A stretch of DNA of 58,489 nt, taken from positions 1 to 58,489 of IMG/VR virus record IMGVR_UViG_3300032087_004351; one strand, written 5' to 3'. The notes under the pieces are model-generated. The model did not search any database. It saw only the letters and a list, made by a program, of their open reading frames with translations, and had not been told where the DNA came from. The position numbers and the translations under genes are program-made. Within the stretch, counting starts at the first letter, position 1; each line of letters starts with the position of its first letter. Below, in pieces: positions 22,058-29,731 of the stretch. Source of the DNA: a virus.

Positions 22058-22485
22058 AACAGAAGATAAAAGACACAAGACTTGGTAAATGGTTGAAGGA
22101 GAAAGCCCCCACCGTTTTGGATACGGTTGGGGATCTTCTCCCTGATCAAGGCGCATTAGGGGTTGTGAAAAACCTGCTCGACAATGATGATAGTGTAGAC
22201 CCTGCAGAGGCCAAGGCTATGGTAGACGCAGAGATTGCATATCAGAATAACGTCACGGAAAGATGGAAGGCCGACATGGGTGGAGACATCAAGCTCGCTA
22301 AGTACATCAGACCTGTGACTTTGATCGCATTGATGGCCATGTTTGTACTTACAATGGTGCTCGACTCTATGGATGACTTACCCTTCAACGTCAAGGATAG
22401 TTATGTATCTTTGTTGGAAATCCTAATGTTGACAGCATTCGGCGCATATTTCGCTGGAAGAACCATTGAAAAGGCTAAGAAATGA
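22054..22485 (+). CDS. Putative holin (3TM-type)
   Basis: 143 residues. An amphipathic N-terminal half with KWLKEKAPTVLDTVGDLLP precedes two clear hydrophobic segments (about 87-107 and 117-135), the second ending in FGAYFAGRTIEKAKK. The 'YIRPVTL...FGAYFxGRxxEK' layout is that of the GTA-type/3TM phage holin family. It is the first gene of a three-gene cassette joined by four-base ATGA overlaps. Expected role: forming membrane lesions at lysis; the endolysin is encoded far away at 42942. Confidence 0.7.
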   Translation: MKQKIKDTRLGKWLKEKAPTVLDTVGDLLPDQGALGVVKNLLDNDDSVDPAEAKAMVDAEIAYQNNVTERWKADMGGDIKLAKYIRPVTLIALMAMFVLTMVLDSMDDLPFNVKDSYVSLLEILMLTAFGAYFAGRTIEKAKK

Positions 22486-22760
22486 ACGTAAGTGAGAAGA
22501 CTCAGCTAACGCTTGATTTAAAAACTATAGCAATTATTGTCTCATTTGCGATCTCGCTTACTACTATGTGGTATGCTGTTCAGGCTGATATCGAGCTTGC
22601 CAAGCAGCTCCCAGAGCCAGAGGTATCAAGGACCGAATACGACCTCAAGGATCAGCTCATCAGAGAAACCATCATGAATACTCAGGCTCAGGTCGAGGAG
22701 AACGGAAAGAAACTCGACCTCATAGAGGCTAGATTGTACGAGTTAAGCACTCAGCCATGA
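22482..22760 (+). CDS. Small membrane-anchored coiled-coil protein, spanin-like
   Basis: 92 residues. One N-terminal transmembrane helix (about 13-33) is followed by a periplasmic region with a short coiled coil (about 60-90). That topology, and the position right behind the holin with ATGA overlaps on both sides, match an inner-membrane spanin (Rz-like). No nested lipoprotein partner was found, so the spanin assignment is tentative. Confidence 0.55.
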   Translation: MNVSEKTQLTLDLKTIAIIVSFAISLTTMWYAVQADIELAKQLPEPEVSRTEYDLKDQLIRETIMNTQAQVEENGKKLDLIEARLYELSTQP

Positions 22761-23110
22761 ACAAGACGATAGCTGCAATAGCAATCACGTCTGGCCTCGT
22801 GGGTACTGGGGCGGTCATGAATCTGTCTGAAAAAGAAGCAGCGCCAGAGGTCACTGTAGTTCAGATCAACGCAAAATGGAACCGATACAACACACGGGAG
22901 GACCTTGAATACCTTGAAGACTGTGAGTATAGGTTCGGGTGGCTTGAAGACCAGCCATACGAGCTTAGAAGCACAATCAAGTCCGTACCCGTCGTAGTCA
23001 TCTACGACGAAGGACACCCAGCCTATCAATACGTAGCTGGAATTAGCTTAGAACTAGACACACCATTCGATACTATCCAGAATCAAGTCTGGAAAGAGCT
23101 GGATGATTAA
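22757..23110 (+). CDS. Thioredoxin-fold-like protein without the CxxC motif
   Basis: 117 residues with a hydrophobic N-terminal signal anchor (about 4-22). The body reads like a thioredoxin fold: VTVVQINAKWN where the active-site strand would be, then KSVPVVVIYDEG with a Ser-Val-Pro at the cis-proline position, then YVAG. The usual CxxC is absent; Cys appears only once, far from the expected site. Last gene of the rightward late block; its stop overlaps the stop of the convergent moron (23107-23110). A redox role is unlikely; binding or scaffolding is possible. Confidence 0.55.
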   Translation: MNKTIAAIAITSGLVGTGAVMNLSEKEAAPEVTVVQINAKWNRYNTREDLEYLEDCEYRFGWLEDQPYELRSTIKSVPVVVIYDEGHPAYQYVAGISLELDTPFDTIQNQVWKELDD

Positions 23111-23778
23111 CGGATCAGCATTACGTGGCCTGAAGCCACGAGCTGATCTTCGGAAGACCCCATGATCGTCCAGATGTAAACGCCCTGAGGGGCGCCAGAT
23201 CCGTCCCAGCACGATCCTTTTAGTAGATCTCCGACAAATACGATTCGGCCCCTCCTGTCGTATACCTTAAGCTCAAGGTCGTCCCAGCAATACTCGTCTA
23301 CTACAGGGCAGAAGGTTTCGTTTAACCCGTCTCCATCTGGGGTAAATGAATTGGGTACGTAGATGTCATAGTCGCATCCCACGCAAGAAGCCCCAGTAAA
23401 GCAATCAACGCTGGTTACGCTGTAAACTGTGTCTGGATCAAGCGTGATGTAGTTGACGATCTCGACGGTGTCTGCGGGTAGTTGCACGTATACCGTGTCG
23501 CATGACTCTACTGGCGGCTCAAGAACTCCGCACTTCCACGCCACCCAAGCAGCCCATATGCCATCGACACCGTGGTAGTAATCACACAAGAGCTCCCCGA
23601 CTTCGTATGGGGTCGTGCAATCAAGACAGGAGCCGTCGTCCACGGTAGCTTCGTCATTGTAGTTGCATGAGTTTGGCCACATGCACCCATAAATAACTGG
23701 CGTTTCTACATAGACCGTATCACATTGACTAACAGCGATTAACGGAACAAAGAACAGGGACAGAAGAGCTTTTTTCAT
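23107..23778 (-). CDS. Secreted Cys-rich protein with type IX secretion (CHU_C / type B) sorting domain: moron
   Basis: 223 residues. Residues 1-17 are a Sec signal peptide, probably cut before Gln18. CDTVYV occurs twice (19-24, 93-98), and 31-51 contain the GCxxPxxCNYNxxATVDDGSC pattern seen in flavobacterial surface proteins. Residues 139-223 match the gliding-motility-associated type B C-terminal domain: VPNSFTPDGDGLNETF, a central LKVYDRRGRIVF, WDGSGAPQGVY and a final GHVMLIR. Fourteen cysteines suggest disulfides. Such domains direct export across the outer membrane by the host T9SS. It has its own promoter and is insulated from the RNR operon by a terminator. Likely role: changing the surface of the infected cell, for example superinfection exclusion (inference). 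Confidence 0.85.
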   Translation of the reverse strand: MKKALLSLFFVPLIAVSQCDTVYVETPVIYGCMWPNSCNYNDEATVDDGSCLDCTTPYEVGELLCDYYHGVDGIWAAWVAWKCGVLEPPVESCDTVYVQLPADTVEIVNYITLDPDTVYSVTSVDCFTGASCVGCDYDIYVPNSFTPDGDGLNETFCPVVDEYCWDDLELKVYDRRGRIVFVGDLLKGSCWDGSGAPQGVYIWTIMGSSEDQLVASGHVMLIR

Positions 23779-23782
23779 TACG

Positions 23783-23790
23783 CAAAAATA
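23783..23790 (-). promoter_or_regulatory. Promoter -7 box (TATTTTTG, - strand) of the moron
   Basis: Read on the - strand, TATTTTTG fits TAnnTTTG and sits four bases before the moron's ATG (first base 23778). It lies inside the T-rich tail of the terminator that ends the upstream operon, so the moron is transcribed on its own. Confidence 0.65.
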
Positions 23791-23817
23791 AGAAAAAAAG
23801 AAGGGGCCGAAGCCCCC
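23791..23817 (-). terminator. Terminator of the early/RNR operon (- strand)
   Basis: On the - strand a GGGGC(TTCG)GCCCC hairpin (803-807 with 812-816 of 23xxx) is followed by a T-rich tract. It lies 90 bases past the end of the RNR gene. On the + strand no T-run follows, so it acts leftward only. Confidence 0.85.
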
Positions 23818-23907
23818 TCTCTAAGATTGCGAAGTTCCACAGTCAACTAACCCGTGTAACGGACCCAAGATAATACATCTGGGATATCCAGCATCTATCG
23901 ATCCTTT

Positions 23908-25800
23908 TCATCGTACTGGACATGCTCCGCCTTCGCAGTCGGCTATTTCTATATCCTCCATGTTGAGCTGAGTAAGGCTCGTGATTGGAGTACAGGCCTT
24001 CGACATCTCAAGCCACTGATCGTGAGTGATCTCCTCCATTGGAGCCTGATCGAATCCATGCTCGTTGTGTAGCAGAAAAGAAACCGACTTCACATTGATG
24101 TAGTTTTCATCAAGCCACGTCCTGATAGCGTCTAGCTCCTCTTTTCTGTAGTAAATTGTTACAGATACAGAATTGTCCGACCATTCAGCCTGTAGCCGCT
24201 TGATCACTTCAAGCTGATCAACGGCGCTCATGTCTTCGGCGAACGTTGTGCCAGCAGGGAACGAGCAAGGGAAGCTTACGACCACTGTGGAGTGGTCTTC
24301 CGTTCCGTCAAAGTTTCGGACATATTCTACGTGATACCCGTTGTCTCGGCACACGCCGACCAGCTCGCTATCTGCAGCCATTCTGATTCGTCGTATGTAG
24401 TACTGTGAATATCCTGGGTGTGCTCCTGGTGTAACGCCAGCAAGTAGAGACAGCGTTCCACTGGGCTTGACCGTCGTAAGTTTAATAGATGTTGGAAATC
24501 CGCAAATTCTAGAGTACTCTTGATCATATGCTCTCAGGTGATTGTAAACGGATGGGAGCCAGCTGCGTTGCTCTTCAGTAGCCTGAAGGTATCCAGTCAC
24601 ACCAATCCCCATACGCATGTTTTTATGAACGATATCCTCAGTTTCGGGAACCGCGCACTTGATCGCCAAGCTATGCTTATTGATACGGTATAGCAGTGTA
24701 GCAACATCTTTGAGCTCTCTCTCCGTCTCAATATTCGGTAGATAGATCTCAGCGAGACAACAGGTCTCAAATGGAGCAAGACTCTGTTCCGCACACGGGT
24801 TGTACCCCATGACGTCGGGGTCAGGGTACTTAACATCACCCGTCCTTCCCATACGACGCGAGGCTTCAAGATTGATGAGTCCGTATGGCTCTCCATTTCC
24901 TTTGTATCCTTCCCAGAATTCTTCAGGAAGTAAGGAGATGTCGTCGCATGCAACTGAGTTGTTGGACATGGCTCTCCAGTTAGGTATTCCTCCCAAGTCC
25001 CATCGCTTGGCTCGTAGGTATTCGATGTCATCATGATCTCCGATTGCAATTTGGGCAGACCGACGGACGTTACCTGCCACTACGATCTTGCCGATTATAT
25101 TCATAATGTCTAAGCAGTCAATGGGGCGCAAGCGCTTTCCGCTGCGCTCATTGAGGATGCGGTTGATCTCGTTCATTCCCCAGATAAGATCTCCAGGACC
25201 TGAAGCCGTGCCGCCGAATCCCTTGATAGGGGATCCTGCTGGCCGAACAAGAGAGGTATCGTACGTGAATCCATTGCCTGTAAAGAATGAGGCCTCTAAT
25301 ACGCGCTCAAGAAGCTCCGTCCAACCCTCACGAGAATCTGGCACGATGAAGTCCGCTCCATGATCCTCTACGTGTTGAACCTTAACCTTCTTCTTCACCT
25401 TAGGTAGTTGGTATACGTGCTCTCTCTGGATGTTAAATCCTACACCGCTCCCGAGCATGAGCATCTCAAATGCCCATGTGAAGGGGCGTACAGGTTCATC
25501 CACTACGGTGAATGCACAATTCTGCAGCGAAGGAAGACCGAGTCGGTCTACTGTCTTGGTGCCGAGTTGCCATAGGAATCGTCCAGCTACCGTGCCTTTC
25601 AGCTGCATCATCATCCGCTTGATGTCCTCTTGATCCTTCTCGTTGAAGTCACACTTGAGTTGCTTGTTGCACGCTTCGATCACGCGGTCTACTGTCTCCT
25701 CCCATTCCTCGGTTCGGTCTTTGATCGGGCGAGCATAGGTACGCTTATATGTGGCGTAGCCGACCTCACCCCAGGGGATTAGCTCTGGGTTATAAGTCAT
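23908..25800 (-). CDS. nrdJ: Adenosylcobalamin-dependent ribonucleoside-triphosphate reductase (class II)
   Basis: 630 residues, monomeric RTPR type as in Lactobacillus leichmannii. Visible catalytic parts: QNCAF (C95) and C347 as the reducible pair, NPCAE (N334, C336, E338) holding the thiyl cysteine and the glutamate, a KPSGT loop, and a C-terminal shuttle pair C622/C627 in CEGGACPVR. The 11-residue spacing from C336 to C347 and 5-residue spacing from C622 to C627 match the leichmannii enzyme (408/419, 731/736). It converts NTPs to dNTPs using vitamin B12 coenzyme, without oxygen. Last gene of the early operon, 43 bases after a nuclease gene. Confidence 0.92.
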   Translation of the reverse strand: MTYNPELIPWGEVGYATYKRTYARPIKDRTEEWEETVDRVIEACNKQLKCDFNEKDQEDIKRMMMQLKGTVAGRFLWQLGTKTVDRLGLPSLQNCAFTVVDEPVRPFTWAFEMLMLGSGVGFNIQREHVYQLPKVKKKVKVQHVEDHGADFIVPDSREGWTELLERVLEASFFTGNGFTYDTSLVRPAGSPIKGFGGTASGPGDLIWGMNEINRILNERSGKRLRPIDCLDIMNIIGKIVVAGNVRRSAQIAIGDHDDIEYLRAKRWDLGGIPNWRAMSNNSVACDDISLLPEEFWEGYKGNGEPYGLINLEASRRMGRTGDVKYPDPDVMGYNPCAEQSLAPFETCCLAEIYLPNIETERELKDVATLLYRINKHSLAIKCAVPETEDIVHKNMRMGIGVTGYLQATEEQRSWLPSVYNHLRAYDQEYSRICGFPTSIKLTTVKPSGTLSLLAGVTPGAHPGYSQYYIRRIRMAADSELVGVCRDNGYHVEYVRNFDGTEDHSTVVVSFPCSFPAGTTFAEDMSAVDQLEVIKRLQAEWSDNSVSVTIYYRKEELDAIRTWLDENYINVKSVSFLLHNEHGFDQAPMEEITHDQWLEMSKACTPITSLTQLNMEDIEIADCEGGACPVR

Positions 25801-25843
25801 GTTTTAAGGTTTGTTTTTTAAAAAAGCGGACAGCTAATGTACG

Positions 25844-26347
25844 TCAATATCTCTTATCATACTCCCATACTCGGTACGAAAGTAAACTCTTGATATCGTG
25901 CAATTTGAGGATCGTAATTACATCCTGCCTGTCCTTACGGGTGTACTTTTTAAGGTACGCTTCGCGTTTGTCAGTGACTACTTCGTCTCTGACGTGTTTC
26001 TCGCAGAAGAAAGCTAACTCTTCTCGATCAACGATGGAAAACCCACCTTCCTCTGGCATATCGAAAGCGATGATCGTTGCACCGCCGTATAACCAGCCTG
26101 GGTTTCCCTTTACGTTCTTGAATTCACACCAGATTTCGTCTGGCAGATTGTTTCCCTTTACGTCAACACCCCACTTCTTGTCTCCGCTAAGCGCTAGCCA
26201 ATAGTCGATGTGTTGGTGTATGTCTTCGGTGTGTGACGACTTGGTCACAAGCAGGCCTTTGTTTCTTGCAGCACGCACAAACCTGACCTCCGCTACCCTT
26301 CCTGTACTTCCAGAATAAGCCCTCCGTTTAGAGCTTATATTGGCCAC
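25844..26347 (-). CDS. Putative PD-(D/E)XK nuclease
   Basis: 167 residues. E20 in a helical N-terminus, D48 in HIDYW, and D62-V-K64 in WGVDVKGN form the spaced acidic residues and DxK of the PD-(D/E)XK fold; a second CEFKNVKGNPGWLYG segment follows. The C-terminal third is basic and helical. Lies between the RNR and a small gene it overlaps by 20 bases. Could be a resolvase or repair-type endonuclease; substrate unknown. Confidence 0.6.
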   Translation of the reverse strand: MANISSKRRAYSGSTGRVAEVRFVRAARNKGLLVTKSSHTEDIHQHIDYWLALSGDKKWGVDVKGNNLPDEIWCEFKNVKGNPGWLYGGATIIAFDMPEEGGFSIVDREELAFFCEKHVRDEVVTDKREAYLKKYTRKDRQDVITILKLHDIKSLLSYRVWEYDKRY

Positions 26348-26546
26348 TATACTCTCCGATAAGTTCTCGAATAAGGTCTATCTCGTTGTTGACCCATTCT
26401 CGAAAGTCTCGAATGTTTTGCTCGGTCTCCAATATATCGGCGTGAGGCTCCCCGTCGGGGTGCATAGCCTCATACATATCTGTGGTCGCTTGGTGTATGC
26501 GGTCACATGCTGTATGTATCCTTTGACTTAGTTCAAATATCTCCAC
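26328..26546 (-). CDS. Small helical protein, unknown
   Basis: 72 residues, acidic, predicted almost entirely helical with heptad-like spacing in both halves. It overlaps both neighbours (14 and 20 bases), which supports real translational coupling. No motif is recognised. Confidence 0.6.
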   Translation of the reverse strand: MEIFELSQRIHTACDRIHQATTDMYEAMHPDGEPHADILETEQNIRDFREWVNNEIDLIRELIGEYSGQYKL

Positions 26547-26994
26547 TTTTAATTGATTTTAGTATTTCTTGGATAGCATGGTCTACCTGACCGCTATTCT
26601 TGGCTAAAAATACAATCGTATTGGAGTCATTTCCAACTAAATGCCTAAGAAAAAGCTTCCACCTCATGGGAAAATCGTGATGAGAGGGTAAATACCCTTT
26701 CGTTTCGATGATCCAATCGTGATCCCGCCCCACAAAATCAGGCTTGTATGTAATAGGAAGAATGAGGGACCCTGATCGGTCCCTCATCTCCTTCCCTTTG
26801 GAAGTCATCTTAAAGTACTTGTTTGGGAATCGGAACTTTTCCATCAACTCAAAGGTGTGTTCCTCATAGTCAAAAGCTAGCCCGTATTCTTTCAGTTGAT
26901 CAGCACAGTACTTCTCTAGAGAACTTGCGTAACGACCCAGGTGCTTTTTGCGAGCACTGGATCGCTTCCGCGTTGTCTTCTTCTGTCTCTTCAT
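26533..26994 (-). CDS. PD-(D/E)XK endonuclease, T7 endonuclease I-like
   Basis: 153 residues. A very basic N-terminus (1-20) precedes SSLEKYC (E27), PDFVG (D86) and IIETKGY (E97, K99). The E...D-(x10)-E-x-K spacing parallels T7 endonuclease I (E20, D55, E65, K67), a Holliday-junction resolvase. Located beside the primase-helicase gene, a natural place for a branch-resolving enzyme. The specific junction activity is inference. Confidence 0.65.
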   Translation of the reverse strand: MKRQKKTTRKRSSARKKHLGRYASSLEKYCADQLKEYGLAFDYEEHTFELMEKFRFPNKYFKMTSKGKEMRDRSGSLILPITYKPDFVGRDHDWIIETKGYLPSHHDFPMRWKLFLRHLVGNDSNTIVFLAKNSGQVDHAIQEILKSIKSGDI

Positions 26995-27025
26995 ATACCG
27001 AAGGTACCAAAGAAAAAATGCAAAG

Positions 27026-28843
27026 TCAATTTTTCTGTTTGAAGAACTCTAGATTGATGGGCATTATGGATTCTTTTGAAAAGTCAATCGGCTCATACAG
27101 AGAACGTTTGCCAATTCTGTTTGTGAATCCAGTGTGAGAAAGGTTCATGCAGAACACGTACGGATCCTCCAGTGGAGTAGGCTGACCGCCTGTCTCTACC
27201 TCACGCACCTTCCTGACATGTAACTCGCTCATTTTGCGTATGTCATGGTCTGGCGCTTGAACCTTTCGGTGAATTGTCATGAAGCAATCAGCTCTGTTTA
27301 CGAACTTTCCACCACCTTCTGTGTCTTCAGCGTACGGAGCAACAGGCAATCCATCAGGACCCTTGCGTCTCTGCGCCTCAGTTACAGCGTGCATGTTAAG
27401 CCACACAGCCAAGTCATTAGCCTTGCTGAACGTCAGGAACTCGCTCGCTGCTTCGTAGTGGTAGTCGTGTACCCCTATGCTCGCATTCCGCATATCCAGT
27501 TTTAGACTGTTGTACGGATCCACGAAGATCGCGTCCAGTGGCTGCTGACGTAAAATCTTTTCCATGAAAAGAATGATGTCTGCGTACGTGTAGATTTGAT
27601 TGTTGTTGATGATAGTGAAGTGCTCTCCTACCCATTTGTATGCTTGTTTACGTTCTAAATAAGTCATGTCGACGACCTTTTTGTCAAGAGCAAACTGCAT
27701 GAGAGTCATCTTGACAGAGGCTGTCTTGTTTTCTGAAGAATAAATAGCCCATTTCCAGCCGTGTCTGATTGCTGAGTTAGCAATCATGTACAGCATGGTC
27801 GTAGTCTTACCTACATTCGAGTGGCCGTTGACGATAACGAACTCTTTCTTGTATCGGAAGAACTCGTCAAGCTTAGGATCGCCAGTGTCAAGACCGACTT
27901 GAATCTTTCCTTGAGAGTAGTCGTCAATCCAACGGAAGTCTTCGTCATCCGACGAGATGAATGACATGTCCCCGTCATTGAGGAGCATCTCACGCTGAAT
28001 TGATTTCTCTTCTTCGATGACATCTCGGATGGGCATGTTCTTGCCTATCTCGATCCCGTCAAGGATCGTGTTAAGCGCATGCTCTTCGCTGTCAATGTCA
28101 CGCTTGCATATCTCTCTGTGCAGGATCCGTACGACCTCGTCTTGTTCCATCTTGCCTGCGGCTATGTAACCACCACACAATCTAGAAGCATTGACCAACA
28201 CGCGATGCTTGTCCCCGTCTTCCGCATTTCTGATCATGCGGGCAGCTAGGTTGAGCTTCATGTAGTCGGTATAGTCGTACGCTTCGTTCACTGGGATTTG
28301 CGCCTCAGCAAACTCAGTACTAAAGTGACCGAATCTTCGGAAGTCGTCCTTGATAATGATGTCTGGGTCGTGCGATTCAAAGCACGCCCGAGACTCATTG
28401 ATGCCTGACTCGTCGAGCTCTAATCCGTGCGTCCTTTCGAAGTACTTGATAAGCGCTCTAAAGTGGTCTCGATGTCGTTCAGGGTGCGTAATCTTGACCA
28501 GAGCCTTGACTCCTTGGCCGCTAGGCGACGTCCAGCATGAATGAATAAAATCATCCGTTGCAAGAGACCTTTTGGTCGCGTCAACATCAACGTGATCAAA
28601 GTCGAGTACAATAAAACCCGAATGTTCGAAGAGCGCGTCATCCGCCCTTGACGAAAACTCCCCGCTGAAGCAAACAACGGGGAGCTCTTTCTTTTTGTCT
28701 TTATCACCTTGCCTAACTTCAGATACCAGAGTACTCGATTTCCCATTCTGTATCCTCTCCAAAGCTTGTTGAAGTGGTATGTAGTGTGGGTTTGTTTTGT
28801 CGAACACGTTCTTGAATATCGTTACTTGCATCTTCGTTGGCAA
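27026..28843 (-). CDS. Primase-helicase: VirE_N/BT4734-type N-terminus fused to RecA-fold ATPase
   Basis: 605 residues. Residues 6-170 match the VirE_N/BT4734-like primase-associated domain common in Bacteroidota (FKNVFDK, LPVVCFSGEFSSR, FIVLDFDHVD, TSPSGQGVKALVKI). Residues 320-560 are a DnaB-like helicase core with Walker A GHSNVGKTT (340-348) and Walker B AIFVDPYNSL (438-447). The two modules suggest one protein that primes and unwinds at the fork. The start overlaps the upstream gene by up to 125 bases; an in-frame ATG at 28831 is an alternative, but homology-like sequence begins at about residue 6, so the overlap is real. Confidence 0.8.
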   Translation of the reverse strand: MPTKMQVTIFKNVFDKTNPHYIPLQQALERIQNGKSSTLVSEVRQGDKDKKKELPVVCFSGEFSSRADDALFEHSGFIVLDFDHVDVDATKRSLATDDFIHSCWTSPSGQGVKALVKITHPERHRDHFRALIKYFERTHGLELDESGINESRACFESHDPDIIIKDDFRRFGHFSTEFAEAQIPVNEAYDYTDYMKLNLAARMIRNAEDGDKHRVLVNASRLCGGYIAAGKMEQDEVVRILHREICKRDIDSEEHALNTILDGIEIGKNMPIRDVIEEEKSIQREMLLNDGDMSFISSDDEDFRWIDDYSQGKIQVGLDTGDPKLDEFFRYKKEFVIVNGHSNVGKTTTMLYMIANSAIRHGWKWAIYSSENKTASVKMTLMQFALDKKVVDMTYLERKQAYKWVGEHFTIINNNQIYTYADIILFMEKILRQQPLDAIFVDPYNSLKLDMRNASIGVHDYHYEAASEFLTFSKANDLAVWLNMHAVTEAQRRKGPDGLPVAPYAEDTEGGGKFVNRADCFMTIHRKVQAPDHDIRKMSELHVRKVREVETGGQPTPLEDPYVFCMNLSHTGFTNRIGKRSLYEPIDFSKESIMPINLEFFKQKN

Positions 28844-29084
28844 TCATGAGGAGGATAAGGTATCCAGCGAGGTCTTGCAACGTATCCTCCGTTGCGTCTA
28901 CGAGACCTGCATTTTTAATTCTCTTAAGCTTGTCGTCTATTCTCATTTTGATACCAGCGACAGCATTCGCCTCAGAGAAGATGTTTAAGGGATCTAGAGC
29001 TGAGTTTCCGTACTTAGAGTTCTTCATTAGAAGAAGTTCTTCCAAGGCCTTACACTTGCTCTTGATTTTGTTTCTTGTGCTCAT
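28719..29084 (-). CDS. DUF1599 / MazG-like nucleotide-associated protein
   Basis: 121 residues, mostly helical. NSKYGNSALDPLNIFS, AGIKMRIDDKLKRIKN and EDTLQDLAGYLILL follow the pattern I associate with DUF1599 (nucleotide-modification-associated domain 1), an all-alpha NTP-pyrophosphohydrolase-like family in phages. A role in nucleotide pool control fits the neighbouring replication genes and the RNR. Its last 40 codons overlap the primase-helicase start in another frame, and it overlaps the upstream gene by 35 bases. Confidence 0.65.
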   Translation of the reverse strand: MSTRNKIKSKCKALEELLLMKNSKYGNSALDPLNIFSEANAVAGIKMRIDDKLKRIKNAGLVDATEDTLQDLAGYLILLMIANEDASNDIQERVRQNKPTLHTTSTSFGEDTEWEIEYSGI

Positions 29085-29343
29085 CTAGCGAGAGGTTTGA
29101 GTGTGAAATAAATTTCTTGTCGATGATTTTCCGAATGATGATATGCTTCTCCGACTTTGCGTTCTTGCCGTATAGCTCTACTTCGAGTCTGTGCATGGTG
29201 TGGTAGTCGTATTTGCGTATGTCATTCGGGTCATCGAAGACGGATACTATCCACACAACACGCTCGTGTACAACCTTCCGTTTCTTGAAGGCGACACGAG
29301 CGGTCATGTAGTAGATAGGCGCCCCCTTAGAAGGGGAGGTCAT
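29050..29343 (-). CDS. Small basic protein, unknown
   Basis: 97 residues from ATG 29343, whose codons overlap the last five codons of the SSB-like gene; an in-frame ATG at 29307 would give 85 residues. Mixed beta/alpha and basic, with RKVVHERVVWIVSV and KHIIIRKIIDKKFI strands. No family is recognised. Tight overlap with both neighbours suggests a replication-linked function. Confidence 0.6.
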   Translation of the reverse strand: MTSPSKGAPIYYMTARVAFKKRKVVHERVVWIVSVFDDPNDIRKYDYHTMHRLEVELYGKNAKSEKHIIIRKIIDKKFISHSNLSLDEHKKQNQEQV

Positions 29344-29644
29344 CAGTCTCAGCTACTGGCTGAGGAGCTTGCGCTGCCTGAGCCTTAGCCTCACGCTTGG
29401 CCTGAGCCGCTGCGCTGTTCGGATCGAACACGGAGCAGCATGGTTTACCATTCTTACTGAAGAACAGTTTGAGGTATACATTGCCACCCTGACCCTGTTC
29501 ATTCACGGATGTCGTGTACTTGTCGATCATCTCTTGAAGCTCAGAGGCTTTGAGTTTGACGGACCAGCTTGACAGGTTGTCCTCGTAATAACGAGGTTCT
29601 TCGGTGTACCCTACGAGTACTGAATCATATTGCTTATCGCTCAT
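29327..29644 (-). CDS. SSB-like protein with C-terminal DDLPF tip
   Basis: 105 residues from ATG 29644 (an earlier in-frame ATG at 29716 would add 24 residues that look non-coding). A small beta-rich domain with WSVKLKASELQEMIDKY and VYLKLFFSKNGK is followed by an Ala/Gln-rich linker and the terminal TDDLPF. A disordered linker ending in an acidic tip with a final Pro-Phe is the hallmark by which bacterial SSBs recruit partners. Its place between primase-helicase and exonuclease fits single-strand DNA binding; the OB fold itself is not provable by eye. Confidence 0.65.
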   Translation of the reverse strand: MSDKQYDSVLVGYTEEPRYYEDNLSSWSVKLKASELQEMIDKYTTSVNEQGQGGNVYLKLFFSKNGKPCCSVFDPNSAAAQAKREAKAQAAQAPQPVAETDDLPF

Positions 29645-29731
29645 GATGAAAAAAATTAAATTGGTAAAAGGTTTACAATAGTGTAGTGAACGCAGAACGC
29701 TAGAAGCGCATACCACGTGTAAATAAAAGTC

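Noticed and set aside
23107-23110. Fusion or frameshift between the thioredoxin-like gene and the secreted protein
   Set aside because: They are on opposite strands and only their stop codons overlap; both frames are intact.
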